Below are positions 11,859 through 21,462 of a stretch of DNA of 64,000 nucleotides, piece after piece. How positions within the stretch are numbered: position 1 is the stretch's first letter; the number at the start of each line of letters is the position of its first letter. The translations under genes were made by a program, and so were the position numbers. The notes under the pieces were generated by a model. The model saw nothing but the letters and a program-made list of their open reading frames with translations. It was not told where the DNA came from and made no database searches. Origin of the DNA: Pseudodesulfovibrio pelocollis (GTDB lineage: Bacteria; Desulfobacterota; Desulfovibrionia; Desulfovibrionales; Desulfovibrionaceae); the NCBI RefSeq assembly GCF_030282845.1, contig NZ_JASTWE010000010.1, positions 1 to 64,000 of the forward strand, given 5' to 3'.

Positions 11859-14800
11859 TCGGGCGCATCGGCAAAATCCTCCTTGAGGTGGCGGTGGTTT
11901 GCATCATCGCCGTGGCGGCCGCGCTCCTGTGGGCATCGTATTATGTGGACAGCGAGGAGTTCCGGCACCGCTTCACCACCCTGGCCGAGGAGGCGCTGGG
12001 CCGCCCCGTGCGTCTCGACGGCGGGCTGGACATCGCCCTGTATCCCATGCTTTCCCTTGAAGTCAGCGGGCTGACAGTGGCCGATGCTCCCGAGTTCGGC
12101 GACGCCCCCCTGGCCGAGATCGACACCGTGCATGTCAGCGTCCGCCTGCTGCCGCTTTTTTCCCGCAGTGTGGAGATAGAATCCATAGTCATCAAAGGGG
12201 TACGGGCCAATGTGATCCGTTTGGCCGAGGGAACGTTCAACTGGCTGGCGCTCCTGGATAATCTCGGGGGCATGGAAAGCGCCGATACGGCATCGTTCAG
12301 GATCGACACGGTCTCCCTCAGCGAGCTTGAGGTGTCGAACGCCTCGGTCGCCTATCGGGATGTTCAGAGCGGCGTGCATTTCGACCTGGGCGGGATCGAC
12401 CTGCGCACCGGCGGCATGCGCTCCGGTCAGCGTGTTTCCTTTGTGGCGGGAAGTCATTTTTCATGGGATCACGGCGGGGTGCAGTCGAAGCTGTCCCTTC
12501 AGGGCATGATCAGGGTGGACCAGGGCTGGTCTGGTTTCGCTATGGAGGACGCCACCGTGTACGCTTCGGTGGGCGGTCGTTTCCTGCCTCGGGGCGCATC
12601 GCCCGGGGAGCTTGTGGCCCGGTTGGTGGTGGACTGGGACAAGGGCGTGGTCGCCCTGGACGGGATGCGCGTGCGCTTCCTTGGGCTCATGGCCGAGGGC
12701 AGCCTGCGCAGCGACGATCTGACCAGTTCCCTTGGCGCAACCGGCACCATCACCCTGCATCCGTTCACCCCGGCCGAGATCATCACCCGGTACGCGCCCA
12801 AGGCTCCGGTCTCCAAGGTGGACGGCCTGCGCCGCGGCGCACTCTCCACGGCCATGAAGGTGGACGGGAAGGGGCTCTCCCTCATCGGGCTGACCCTGAC
12901 CCTGGACGATCTGACCCTGCGCGGCGATCTTTCGGTGACGGATTTCGGCACCCCGGCCTGGGCCTTTGATCTGCGGGGCGACACCTTTGACCTGGATCGC
13001 TACCTGCCCCTGATCATGACCGACGAGCCCTTTGTCTGGGCCGATTATCCCCTTGATTTCTTCCATGGATTCCGGGGCAAGGGAACCCTGGCCATGGACA
13101 GCTTCACCCTGCTTGGGACCACCAGCGCTGATGTGCGGCTGGATATGGAAGCCCGGGACGGAAGCATCGAGTCCAAGTCCTCGGCCGTGGCCCCGGACGG
13201 GGTGGCGCTCGATGCCGGGGCGCACTTCGCCATTGGCCGCGACCAGGCCAGCGGGCATCCGACCCTGGCCCTGCGCAGCGAAGTCAGGGCCGTGTCCGCC
13301 CCTGCGGGCTTCGCGGCCCTTGGCTCGGCTCCGGTGCGTCTGAGAGGTCCGTCCACCCTTGTGGCGAGGGTGGAGACGACGCCTCTGGTCTGCCCGCCCG
13401 ATGTCCGGTCCATCGGTATCCTGCGCGCCGTTTCGGGGCAGGCGTCCCTGAGCATGGGCAAGGGGCGGGTGGGCATCACGGGCAGGGACGGCCAAAATGT
13501 GCTGCGAGAAGTGGCCGGGGTCGAGACCTCCGCATCGTTCAAGGCCCGTGCGGGCACCTCGGGCGACAATTTCGATTTCACCGTGTCGGCCACTGTCCAG
13601 GCCAAGGGGGCGCGCCAAGGCGAGTCGCTGATCCTGAATCTGGCCGGGCCGCTCTCAGTGGGCGTCGATGGCCCATATGCCGCGAGCCGGGGGTTGAGCT
13701 CCAGCGGGCAGGTCGCAGGGCCGATCTTCCTTGACCGCGACGGTGCGGCCTCGCTGGCCGGGGAACTGGCCTTTGACACCCGCTCGCACACGGCTTCCCT
13801 GACCAGGGGGGTGCTGACCGCACTGGGCACCGATCTACAGGGGGATGTCCATGTCACCAACTTGGATAGGAAATTCAAGGCCTCGGGCAGCCTCTCCGTG
13901 CCATCGGCCGATCCGGGGCAGATCATTCGCGAGCTTGGCGGCGGAACCATCGCCACCAGGGACCCCGAGGCCCTCGGGGCGGCCAGTTTCGCCAGCCGGT
14001 TCACCCTTGACGCCGAGGGCTTCACCCTGGACGACGTGATCGCGCAGTTCGACGGCATGCCCATCCGGGGCCGTGTCGTGGGCACGGGGCTTGACGACCC
14101 CATGCTTTCCTTCGACTTCGACGCCGGGGCGCTCAATATCGACAGGTACCTGCCGCCACCCCTGACCGAGGAGGAAAAGCGGGCCGGAAACGTGACCCGG
14201 AAGCCGCCGGTGGATCTGCCCCTGAAATTTCTGCGCGCCTTGCGTCTTGATGGCCAGGGACGGTTCGATGAATTCAGGCTGGGCAGGGTGCGGGCGCGAG
14301 AATTCTCGGCCAAGGTCGCGGCCGACGCAGGGAACATCCGCGTTCACGATGCCACGGGCACGGTCCACGAGGGCGCACTGGCCGGAGAGCTTTCGGGGCA
14401 GGTGGGGCAGGACTCCCTGGCCGTCAAGCTGCGCCTGGACATCAACCAGATGCAGGCAGGGCTGCTTTTGGAGGACATGGCTGGCAGGGACTATGTGCGC
14501 GGCACCACCAACGTGTTCTTCGACCTCGAAAGCACGGGTCGCACGGACGACGACATCCTGGCCAACCTGAGCGGCGCGGCGCGGGCGCAGATTCGCAACG
14601 GGTCCTTCAAGTTCACGGGCTACGACGCCAAGCCCGCACCCGAGCCGGATCGCTCCCGGGGGCAGATGGCCGACGATCCGAGAACACGCCGGACCGTGTT
14701 CTGGAAGGCGCTTGGCGAGTTCGCTGTCCAGCAGGGCGTGTTCACGGCCCAAACTTTCCGCGTGGAGGCACCCCCGGTGCTGCAATGCTATGGCTCGGGC

Positions 14801-15004
14801 TGGTTCAGCCTGCCGGATGACGCCATTGATCTGTCCATACGCAACGATTTCGTGGCCGTGCCAAGCCTGACCATGGAGATATTCGGCAAGCTGTCAGACC
14901 CCGAGGTCAGGATTCCCAAGGACAGGATTCTCAACGACACGGTGCGCAATATCCTGAGCCTGCCGGAAAGATCCTTCAATTTTCTGCGGGATATCTTCAA
15001 ATGA
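11855..15004 (+). CDS. AsmA family protein
   Basis: Large 1049-residue envelope protein. One N-terminal membrane anchor (about residues 8-28) is followed by an AsmA N-terminal region (LGRPVRLDGGLDIALYPMLSLEVSGLTVAD) and a long repeating beta-strand body. The C-terminal AsmA-like part has LSGAARAQIRNGSFKFTGYD and ends near LSLPERSFNFLRDIFK. AsmA-clan proteins are elongated periplasmic bridge-like proteins linked to phospholipid traffic and outer-membrane assembly, which suits its position at the end of the envelope cluster. ATG overlaps the previous stop (ATGA). Confidence 0.88.
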   Translation: MIGRIGKILLEVAVVCIIAVAAALLWASYYVDSEEFRHRFTTLAEEALGRPVRLDGGLDIALYPMLSLEVSGLTVADAPEFGDAPLAEIDTVHVSVRLLPLFSRSVEIESIVIKGVRANVIRLAEGTFNWLALLDNLGGMESADTASFRIDTVSLSELEVSNASVAYRDVQSGVHFDLGGIDLRTGGMRSGQRVSFVAGSHFSWDHGGVQSKLSLQGMIRVDQGWSGFAMEDATVYASVGGRFLPRGASPGELVARLVVDWDKGVVALDGMRVRFLGLMAEGSLRSDDLTSSLGATGTITLHPFTPAEIITRYAPKAPVSKVDGLRRGALSTAMKVDGKGLSLIGLTLTLDDLTLRGDLSVTDFGTPAWAFDLRGDTFDLDRYLPLIMTDEPFVWADYPLDFFHGFRGKGTLAMDSFTLLGTTSADVRLDMEARDGSIESKSSAVAPDGVALDAGAHFAIGRDQASGHPTLALRSEVRAVSAPAGFAALGSAPVRLRGPSTLVARVETTPLVCPPDVRSIGILRAVSGQASLSMGKGRVGITGRDGQNVLREVAGVETSASFKARAGTSGDNFDFTVSATVQAKGARQGESLILNLAGPLSVGVDGPYAASRGLSSSGQVAGPIFLDRDGAASLAGELAFDTRSHTASLTRGVLTALGTDLQGDVHVTNLDRKFKASGSLSVPSADPGQIIRELGGGTIATRDPEALGAASFASRFTLDAEGFTLDDVIAQFDGMPIRGRVVGTGLDDPMLSFDFDAGALNIDRYLPPPLTEEEKRAGNVTRKPPVDLPLKFLRALRLDGQGRFDEFRLGRVRAREFSAKVAADAGNIRVHDATGTVHEGALAGELSGQVGQDSLAVKLRLDINQMQAGLLLEDMAGRDYVRGTTNVFFDLESTGRTDDDILANLSGAARAQIRNGSFKFTGYDAKPAPEPDRSRGQMADDPRTRRTVFWKALGEFAVQQGVFTAQTFRVEAPPVLQCYGSGWFSLPDDAIDLSIRNDFVAVPSLTMEIFGKLSDPEVRIPKDRILNDTVRNILSLPERSFNFLRDIFK

Positions 15005-15103
15005 CACATGGCGGGTTGCCTGCAAGGGCCAAAGCCGGGTATGGTCGGCCTTGTCCGGGGCTATCATGAGACCGGGTGATCCCTACCAGCATACGGAGCG
15101 GCC

Positions 15104-16516
15104 ATGACCAGGGAAGACATCGAACGCAAGGTCAGGGAAATAAAGCGACACTTTTCCGAAGGCATCTGGACGCGCAACGTTCCGGATACCCCGGTGCTGG
15201 TCAGGATGTGGCGGTCGGTCTCGCGCCTGCTCTATCTTGTGGGTTTCGGGTTCATCAAGGACCAGTGCCTGATCCGGGCCGCAGCCCTGACCTTCACCAC
15301 CATCTTGTCCATTGTCCCGTTCCTGGCCGTGGCCTTTTCCATCTCCAAGGGGTTCGGGCTTCAGAACACCGAGTTCATCCGCACCCTGATCCTCAAGCTG
15401 ACCACAGGCCGGGCCGAAGTGGCCGACAAGATCATCGAATACATCGACCGCACCAACGTCCAGGCCCTTGGCTGGGTGGGCGTGGCCACGCTGCTGTTCA
15501 CCGTGCTCTCCTTGGTGGGCACCATCGAGAAGGCGTTTAATACCATATGGGGCGTGACCAAGGGACGCACTACCTGGCGCAAGGTGGCGGACTTTTTCCC
15601 GGTCATCGTCATCTGCCCGATGGTGCTGCTCATCGCCTCGAGCTTCAACCTGAGTCTGCAGCAACAGCAGGTCGTCACCGGGCTGCTCAGCGTGGAGGCC
15701 ATCGGCCTGCTTGAGGCGGCCTTTCTCAAGGCAACGCCCTATGTGCTCATCGCCATGGCCTTTGCCTTCATGTATGCCTTCATCCCTTATACCAAGGTCC
15801 ATTTCACGGCGGCGGCCCTGGGGGGCGTGGTGGGCGGCGTGCTGTGGCAGACCGCCCAGTGGTTTTACATCCACTGGCAGATCGGGGCGGCCAGGTACAA
15901 CGCCATCTACGGCAGCTTTGCCCAACTGCCGCTTTTGCTCATGTGGATATACATAAGCTGGCTGGTGGTGCTGCTCGGCTGCGAGGTCAGCTATGCCTGG
16001 CAGAACCTCAACTCCTTTGTCAGGCAGCGCTATTTCGGCAAGGCCACGCCCTTTGAACGGCAGAAGATAGCGGTGCTGATGATGAGCCTGCTGGCCAAGC
16101 GCTTCCATCACGGCAGGCCGCTGCCCTCGGTGGAGGAGATATCCGAGGGAATCATGGCCCCGGCCACGCTGGTTTCGGACATATTCCGGGTGCTGCAAAA
16201 GGCGGGGTACACGGTGCTGACCGACGACCACGACCGGGAGGTCTACGCCCCGGCCCGCGCCCTTGACGAGGTGCGGGTGCTGGACGTGGTCAGGGCCGTG
16301 AACATGGACGCCGAGAACCGGGTGTTTCGCGAGTTCGCCGAGAAGTTCGGCTTCATCGACGAGTTGTTCAGGAAGCTCGGCGGCGATGCCGTCACCAGCT
16401 CGTCCAACATGACCCTGCTCGAATGCGCCGAGCGCTATCCCGACCCCGCGCCCATGCCGCCGTCGCACGCTGTGGCTGACAAGCTCGAACCGAGCGGGGG
16501 CGAGGTGATCGGGTAG
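15104..16516 (+). CDS. YihY/BrkB family membrane protein with C-terminal winged-helix-like region
   Basis: Residues about 45-315 form a YihY/BrkB-type membrane domain with six predicted membrane segments (FTTILSIVPFLAVAFSI, GWVGVATLLFTVLSLVG, FFPVIVICPMVLLIAS, YVLIAMAFAFMYAFIPYT, LGGVVGGVLWQTAQW, LPLLLMWIYISWLVVLLGCEVSYAWQN). Residues about 320-460 are soluble and contain LPSVEEISEGIMAPATLVSDIFRVL, which resembles a winged helix of the Rrf2 kind. Historic annotation as RNase BN is not supported for this family. GGAG lies upstream of ATG 15104. The function is unknown. Confidence 0.85.
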   Translation: MTREDIERKVREIKRHFSEGIWTRNVPDTPVLVRMWRSVSRLLYLVGFGFIKDQCLIRAAALTFTTILSIVPFLAVAFSISKGFGLQNTEFIRTLILKLTTGRAEVADKIIEYIDRTNVQALGWVGVATLLFTVLSLVGTIEKAFNTIWGVTKGRTTWRKVADFFPVIVICPMVLLIASSFNLSLQQQQVVTGLLSVEAIGLLEAAFLKATPYVLIAMAFAFMYAFIPYTKVHFTAAALGGVVGGVLWQTAQWFYIHWQIGAARYNAIYGSFAQLPLLLMWIYISWLVVLLGCEVSYAWQNLNSFVRQRYFGKATPFERQKIAVLMMSLLAKRFHHGRPLPSVEEISEGIMAPATLVSDIFRVLQKAGYTVLTDDHDREVYAPARALDEVRVLDVVRAVNMDAENRVFREFAEKFGFIDELFRKLGGDAVTSSSNMTLLECAERYPDPAPMPPSHAVADKLEPSGGEVIG

Positions 16517-16597
16517 TCAGGGTCGGATGGCGGGCGACCCGGGGCGCACCGCATCATGGTGCATCCCTATTCGAAATGATGCATCCATTTGGGAATA

Positions 16598-17389
16598 TCA
16601 AACAATCCCAAGTCCCAATGCGATGGCGATGCCGAGCAGGAAAGCCCCGGTGATGGCCTGGACGCTGTTCATGGTCATCTTGTGCAGGTAGCGCTTGCCG
16701 AGCAGCACCCCGGCAAAGGCCGCCACTATCCCCGTGATGATCAGCGGCCACGGGGCGGTGCTGACCTGAGCGGCCGTCCCGGCCGCCAGAAAGGCGATGG
16801 CGTATATCCCTATCCTGACCATATCCACCAGAAACCCTATCACGGCGTTGGTTCCCACAAAAGCCTGGGGCGAGATGCCGACCTTGGCCAGAAAGGCGGA
16901 GCGCAGCGCGCCCTGATGGCCTGAAAACCCCCCGAAAAATCCTGAAAGCAGGCCGCCCAGAAAGAGATACTTTTTGTCGAACTTCAGTTTGCGCAGGGAG
17001 GGCAGCAGCTCGAAGAGGGCGAAGGCGAGCATGAGCAGGGCGATGGAGAGCTTGATGGGCGTGATCACGGCCTCGCGGGGGCCGAGAGAATATCTGGCGA
17101 TCTCCCCGAAATGGGAGACGTAGCCAAGCAGCCCGGCTCCGACAAAGGCGGCCAGGATGGCGGGAATTCCGAACCGGGTGACAAGGGACTTGTCCGCGTA
17201 TTTTCCGACCACGCCTATCTTGAAGGCGTTGTTGGCACCATGGACAACGGCCGTGGCGGCCACTGCGACCTCAAGGGGGAAAAAGAGCGAATAGACCGGC
17301 AGCAGCAGGGTGCCTAGCCCGAAGCCCGAATAGAGGGTCAGTCCTGATGCGGCGATGGAGGCGAGAAATACCACGATGTATGCTGTCAT
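16598..17389 (-). CDS. TSUP family (TauE/SafE-type) membrane transporter
   Basis: 263-residue membrane protein with about eight hydrophobic segments and two related halves, as in the TauE/SafE/YfcA sulfite-sulfonate exporter family. Recognisable parts are YSGFGLGTLLLPVYSLFFPLEVAVAATAVVH in the first half and GGLLSGFFGGFSGHQGALRSAFL in the second, matching the paired GxxxGxxGxGGG-type loops. I chose ATG 17389, preceded by GGGGAGAAG; the longer frame upstream is a shadow of ydcF. In a sulfur-metabolising organism a sulfur oxyanion substrate is plausible but unproven. Confidence 0.85.
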   Translation of the reverse strand: MTAYIVVFLASIAASGLTLYSGFGLGTLLLPVYSLFFPLEVAVAATAVVHGANNAFKIGVVGKYADKSLVTRFGIPAILAAFVGAGLLGYVSHFGEIARYSLGPREAVITPIKLSIALLMLAFALFELLPSLRKLKFDKKYLFLGGLLSGFFGGFSGHQGALRSAFLAKVGISPQAFVGTNAVIGFLVDMVRIGIYAIAFLAAGTAAQVSTAPWPLIITGIVAAFAGVLLGKRYLHKMTMNSVQAITGAFLLGIAIALGLGIV

Positions 17390-17441
17390 TGCAGTTTTCT
17401 TCTCCCCAGGCAGGTGATGCCTTGTGGAATCCGTGTCATTT

Positions 17442-18122
17442 TCAGTTGGACGTGCCGGAATCGGCCGCCTTGGCCGCGCCCTGGTCAGTAGACCGGAACA
17501 CTCCGCCCAGCAGGTAGTGGGCGGTCTTGGCGAATTCCAGGACCAGGTGCTGGGCCATGTGCTGGTCGCGCCACCATGTGTTGTCAAACACGTCCTCGTC
17601 CGTGGCCACGACGGTGATTTCGCACTCGGGAAGGACATTCTCGAAAATCATCTTGGCCCGGCGCGCGTGGGTGGGCGAGGTGACCAGCAGCAGCCTGGGG
17701 GTACGCCCGTCAAGGTAGGCCTTGAGGGCTTCGGCCTCTTCCACGGTGCTGATGTGGCCGTTGCCAAAGGAGCCGCCCATGGCCCCGGCGACCCCGAGCA
17801 TGGCGGCGAGGCGGGCGTGATATTCATCCCTCTCGTAGTTGGGGAACCCGATCTCCCAGCGCAACTGATCGAGTCTGGAGGGGGGAAGCTCGTGGGCGCT
17901 GCTCATGAGGATGACCGGGGCAAAGCCCTGGTGGATCAGTTCGGCCGCCTTGATCAGCCTGCCCTCGTTCCCGGCCAGGGGGATGATGTAGTCCGCTTGC
18001 CTCGGGGTGTCGTTGACCCGCATCCAGTACCCGGCGCCGATCATCAGGGTGAGGCCCAGAACCAGTCCGGCAAGGGTAACGGCCCCGACGAGCCTGAGGA
18101 ATGTGTCGAACAGGCGGCGCAT
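17442..18122 (-). CDS. YdcF family protein (DUF218)
   Basis: 226-residue protein with an N-terminal membrane segment (about residues 12-34) and a DUF218/YdcF domain: ADYIIPLAGNEGRLIKAAELIHQGFAPVILMSS, then the later LLLVTSPTHARRAKMIFENVLP, the conserved TSxxHxxRA motif of the family. Relatives (SanA, ElyC) act in envelope maintenance. ATG 18122 has GGAG five bases upstream, inside the tgt stop region, so it is coupled to tgt. The exact role is unknown. Confidence 0.82.
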   Translation of the reverse strand: MRRLFDTFLRLVGAVTLAGLVLGLTLMIGAGYWMRVNDTPRQADYIIPLAGNEGRLIKAAELIHQGFAPVILMSSAHELPPSRLDQLRWEIGFPNYERDEYHARLAAMLGVAGAMGGSFGNGHISTVEEAEALKAYLDGRTPRLLLVTSPTHARRAKMIFENVLPECEITVVATDEDVFDNTWWRDQHMAQHLVLEFAKTAHYLLGGVFRSTDQGAAKAADSGTSN

Positions 18123-18124
18123 GG

Positions 18125-19243
18125 TCACTCCGTGGCGTAGGCGGCTTCATACCGTCGTTTGAGTTCGGCGAAGGTGCCGCCTTCGATGGCCGCGCGCACC
18201 TGCTTCATGAGGTCGAGGTAGAAGTACAGATTGTGGTAGGTGTTGAGACGGGACGAGAGCAGTTCCTTGGCCATGTAGAGGTGGCGCAGATACGCCTTGG
18301 TGAAGTTGCGGCAGGTGTAGCAGCCGCAGTCGGGGTCAAGGGGCGAGTCGTCCTCGGCGAATTCGGCCCGCTTGATGTTCACCTTGCCCCGGGAGGTGAA
18401 GAGCGTGCCGTTTCTGGCGTTGCGCGAGGGCAGCACGCAGTCGAACATGTCCACGCCCGCGGACACACCTTCGAGCAGGTCCAGCGGGGTGCCCACGCCC
18501 ATGAGGTAGCGCGGCTTGTCGGCGGGCATCAGGGGCGTGATGTGGTGGAGAATGTCGTACATCTCCCGCGTGGATTCGCCCACAGACAGGCCGCCGATGG
18601 CAAAGCCCTCGAAGTCGATGGTGCGCAGCTGCTCAAGGCTCCTTTCCCGCAGGTCCTTGAAGAATCCGCCCTGTACGATGCCGAACATGATCTGGCCGTT
18701 GCTGCCTCGGGGGTGGTGGTCGCGGCAGCGCTGCGCCCAGCGGGTGGTCAGCTCCAGGGATTTTTCGGTGTAGGCCCTGTCTTCACCGTACCCCACGCAC
18801 TCGTCAAGGACCATCATGATATCCGAGCCGAGGTTCTTCTGGATGTCGATGGCCTTTTCCGGCGAGAAGAAGTGCTTGGACCCGTCGATGTAGGAGCGGA
18901 ATTCCACGCCTTCCTCGGAGAGCTTGCGGATGGATTGCAGGCTGAAGACCTGGAAGCCGCCGCTGTCGGTCAGGATGGGCCGCTTCCAGTTGGCGAACTG
19001 GTGCAGGCCGCCGCGCCGCGCCACCAGCTCGTCGCCGGGGCGCAGGTAGAGGTGGTAGGTGTTGCCCAGGATGATCTGGGCGTCCATTTCCTCAAGGTCC
19101 AGCGGGCTTAAGCTCTTGACCGTGCCTTGGGTGCCAACTGGCATGAAGATGGGCGTCTGAATCTCGCCGTGGGCCGTGGTCAGGGTGGCCCGGCGGGCGG
19201 CTCCGTCGGTGGTGTGGAGCGTGAACTGTCCGGGAATGCTCAT
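18125..19243 (-). CDS. tgt: Queuine tRNA-ribosyltransferase (tRNA-guanine transglycosylase)
   Basis: Exchanges guanine-34 of GUN-anticodon tRNAs for the queuosine precursor preQ1. At 372 residues it has the bacterial length. The catalytic aspartates lie in [12 protein letters not shown] and [14 protein letters not shown]; the zinc site is [17 protein letters not shown] followed by NTYHNL. The N-terminus [12 protein letters not shown] and [11 protein letters not shown] are standard. It forms a minus-strand pair with ydcF; the tRNA-Asn in this window is one of its substrate class (GTT anticodon). Confidence 0.97.
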   Translation of the reverse strand: MSIPGQFTLHTTDGAARRATLTTAHGEIQTPIFMPVGTQGTVKSLSPLDLEEMDAQIILGNTYHLYLRPGDELVARRGGLHQFANWKRPILTDSGGFQVFSLQSIRKLSEEGVEFRSYIDGSKHFFSPEKAIDIQKNLGSDIMMVLDECVGYGEDRAYTEKSLELTTRWAQRCRDHHPRGSNGQIMFGIVQGGFFKDLRERSLEQLRTIDFEGFAIGGLSVGESTREMYDILHHITPLMPADKPRYLMGVGTPLDLLEGVSAGVDMFDCVLPSRNARNGTLFTSRGKVNIKRAEFAEDDSPLDPDCGCYTCRNFTKAYLRHLYMAKELLSSRLNTYHNLYFYLDLMKQVRAAIEGGTFAELKRRYEAAYATE

Positions 19244-19244
19244 G

Positions 19245-19883
19245 TTATTTCTTGACTCCGTGTTTCGGGCAGATGTCGTCGAGTTTGCAGGCGGCGCAGC
19301 GGGGCGAGCGGGCCGGGCAGACCTCGCGGCCGAAATAGACGAGAAAATGGTTGATCTCGCCCCACGCCTCGCGCGGGAAGAGGGGCATGAGGTCTTTTTC
19401 GATGCGCACCGGGTCCGTGTTCGCGGTCAGGCCCAGGCGGAAGGCGAGGCGCTTGACGTGCGTGTCCACGGCGATGCCCTCGTGGACGCCGAAGGCGTTG
19501 GAGAGGACGATGTTGGCTGTCTTGCGGGCCACGCCGCCCAGGGTGATCAGCTCGGCCATGGTCCGGGGCACCTCGCCGCCGTAGATCTCCATGATCCGGC
19601 GGGCCGCAGCCTTGAGGTTCTTGGCCTTGTTCCTGAAGAATCCGGTGGAGCGGACCACGGCCTCGATTTCGGTCACGTCCGCTTCGGCCAGGGAGGCGAT
19701 GTCCGGCCAGCGAGCGAAGAGCACTGGCGTGACCTTGTTCACCCGCTCGTCGGTACATTGGGCGGCCAGCACCGTTGCCACCAGCAGCTCCCAGGCGTCG
19801 GTCCAGTCCAGGGCTGGTGCCGGGGCCGGATAGCGGTCCTTGAGCCGGGCGTGTATCTCGCAGGCGTGATCCTTGGTGTTCAT
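19245..19883 (-). CDS. nth: Endonuclease III (DNA glycosylase/AP lyase)
   Basis: Removes oxidised pyrimidines and cuts abasic sites. The 212-residue protein shows [21 protein letters not shown], the helix-hairpin-helix [13 protein letters not shown] with catalytic lysine in the following [14 protein letters not shown] region (VDTHVxR), and a C-terminal [4Fe-4S] site C-x6-C-x2-C-x5-C ([17 protein letters not shown]). The stop lies one base before the tgt start, so the two are probably cotranscribed. Confidence 0.96.
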   Translation of the reverse strand: MNTKDHACEIHARLKDRYPAPAPALDWTDAWELLVATVLAAQCTDERVNKVTPVLFARWPDIASLAEADVTEIEAVVRSTGFFRNKAKNLKAAARRIMEIYGGEVPRTMAELITLGGVARKTANIVLSNAFGVHEGIAVDTHVKRLAFRLGLTANTDPVRIEKDLMPLFPREAWGEINHFLVYFGREVCPARSPRCAACKLDDICPKHGVKK

Positions 19884-20026
19884 GGGGGTCTCCGTGGTTA
19901 TTGACGGTCACTGGTTAGCATCACCGGGGCCGGGGCTCAAGGGACAAATGGGTGAACAGGCTTTGCGCCGCTGCGGGAAAAATGTATCATTGAGGTGTGG
20001 AACCACGAAACCCCAGGGAGGCCCGG

Positions 20027-20362
20027 ATGGCGGAATCGTTCGTGTACATGACCTGTGCCACGGCGCAGGAGGCTGAGGATATCGGCACCGTGCTGGTGGA
20101 GCGCAGGCTGGCCGCATGTGTCAACATCCTCGGCCCCGTGCGTTCCCTCTACTGGTGGGAGGGTCGGGTGGAGCGCGGCGACGAGGTGGCGCTCATCGCC
20201 AAGACCCGCACCGAGCTGGTGCCGGAACTGACCGAGGCGGTGCGGGCCATGCACGGGTACGACGTGCCTTGCGTCGCGGCCCTGTCCATCGAGGGCGGCA
20301 ACCCGGACTTTCTTGCATGGATTCGACGGGAGACGCGGCCGGGGGACACGGGCGGCGAGTGA
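20027..20362 (+). CDS. cutA: Divalent cation tolerance protein CutA
   Basis: Small trimeric ferredoxin-like-fold protein linked to divalent metal tolerance. The 111-residue product contains VYMTCATAQEAEDIGTVLVERRLAACVN and YWWEGRV, the signature of the family, and IARTxTELVPEL-type sequence (AKTRTELVPELTEAVRAMHGYDVPCV). I chose ATG 20027, preceded by GGGAGG; the frame is open ten codons further upstream without family similarity. Confidence 0.93.
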   Translation: MAESFVYMTCATAQEAEDIGTVLVERRLAACVNILGPVRSLYWWEGRVERGDEVALIAKTRTELVPELTEAVRAMHGYDVPCVAALSIEGGNPDFLAWIRRETRPGDTGGE

Positions 20363-20452
20363 CGGCGGGACCGTTGACACGCGCCGACGGCTGGCCTTAC
20401 TGTCCCGGTCACCGAATCAGCCGTTTTCGGCCAGCCACATTCAGGAGGAATA

Positions 20453-21388
20453 ATGCAGATCTACATATCCGGCTCCCTCGCCTTTGACCGCATCATGACC
20501 TTTCCCGACAAGTTTTCCAACCACATCCTGCCCGACAAGCTCCACATCCTCAATGTCTGCTTCCTGGTGGACGGGCTGGAGGAGAAGTTCGGCGGCACGG
20601 GCGGCAACATCGCCTACAACCTGTCGCTTCTGGGCGAAAAGCCGGTCCTGCTCAGTCAGGTGGGCAAGGATTTCGCCATCTACGACACATGGTTGCAGGA
20701 GCACGGCATCGGTGTGGAGGGCATCCGCACCGTGGAGCAGGAGTTCACCGCCGGGGCGTACATCACCACGGATCAGGCGGACAACCAGATCACCGGCTTC
20801 AACCCCGGGGCCATGAAATACCCCTGCCAGTTCGACATGACCACCATCGACCCGGCCGAGGCCCTGGGCATCATCTCCCCCGGCAACCTGGGCGACATGA
20901 TGGACCACCCCCGTTACTACCGGGAAAACGCCATCCCCTTCATCTTTGATCCGGGCCAGCAGATACCCGCCTTTACCGGCGACCAGCTGGCCGAGGCGCT
21001 TGACGGCGCGGAAATCCTGATCACCAACGACTACGAGCTTGAGATGATTCTCAAGGCCACTGGCATGAGCAAGGCCGAAGTGGTGGAGCGGGTGGCCTAT
21101 CTGATCACCACCTTGGGCGAGAAGGGGTCGGTGGTCAATTGCAAGGGCGAGGAGACCCATGTGTCTGCCGTGCCCGTGCGCGCCGTGGTCGATCCCACCG
21201 GGGCGGGCGACGCCTATCGCTCAGGGCTGCTCAAGGGGCTGGCCATGGAAATGACCGTGGCCGAGGCGGCCCGGCTTGGCTCGGTGTGCGCGGCCTACGC
21301 CGTGGAGCACAAGGGTACCCAGGAGCACCGTTTCACCTTCGAGGAATTCACCACGCGCTACGAGGCGAGCTTCGGACCCCTGGAGTAG
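20453..21388 (+). CDS. PfkB family carbohydrate (adenosine-like) kinase
   Basis: 311-residue ribokinase-fold kinase. It begins MQIYISGSLAFDRIM and has the substrate-site GGTGGNIAYNLSLLG (about residues 46-60) and the C-terminal catalytic motif DPTGAGDAYRSGLLKG (about 247-262) with the catalytic aspartate. The DRIM, FNPGAM and NDYELEMI features resemble the adenosine-kinase-like branch rather than sugar kinases. AGGAGG stands 5 bases before ATG. It is followed by an APH-fold kinase and an APS-kinase-like gene, suggesting a common but unknown nucleotide or sugar phosphorylation role. Confidence 0.88.
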   Translation: MQIYISGSLAFDRIMTFPDKFSNHILPDKLHILNVCFLVDGLEEKFGGTGGNIAYNLSLLGEKPVLLSQVGKDFAIYDTWLQEHGIGVEGIRTVEQEFTAGAYITTDQADNQITGFNPGAMKYPCQFDMTTIDPAEALGIISPGNLGDMMDHPRYYRENAIPFIFDPGQQIPAFTGDQLAEALDGAEILITNDYELEMILKATGMSKAEVVERVAYLITTLGEKGSVVNCKGEETHVSAVPVRAVVDPTGAGDAYRSGLLKGLAMEMTVAEAARLGSVCAAYAVEHKGTQEHRFTFEEFTTRYEASFGPLE

Positions 21389-21462
21389 GTCCGGCGTCGC
21401 CTCGGCCGGGACTCGGCCCGGAATTCGGCCCAAGACTTGGTAAAATCGGGCAGGGAGGCGTC

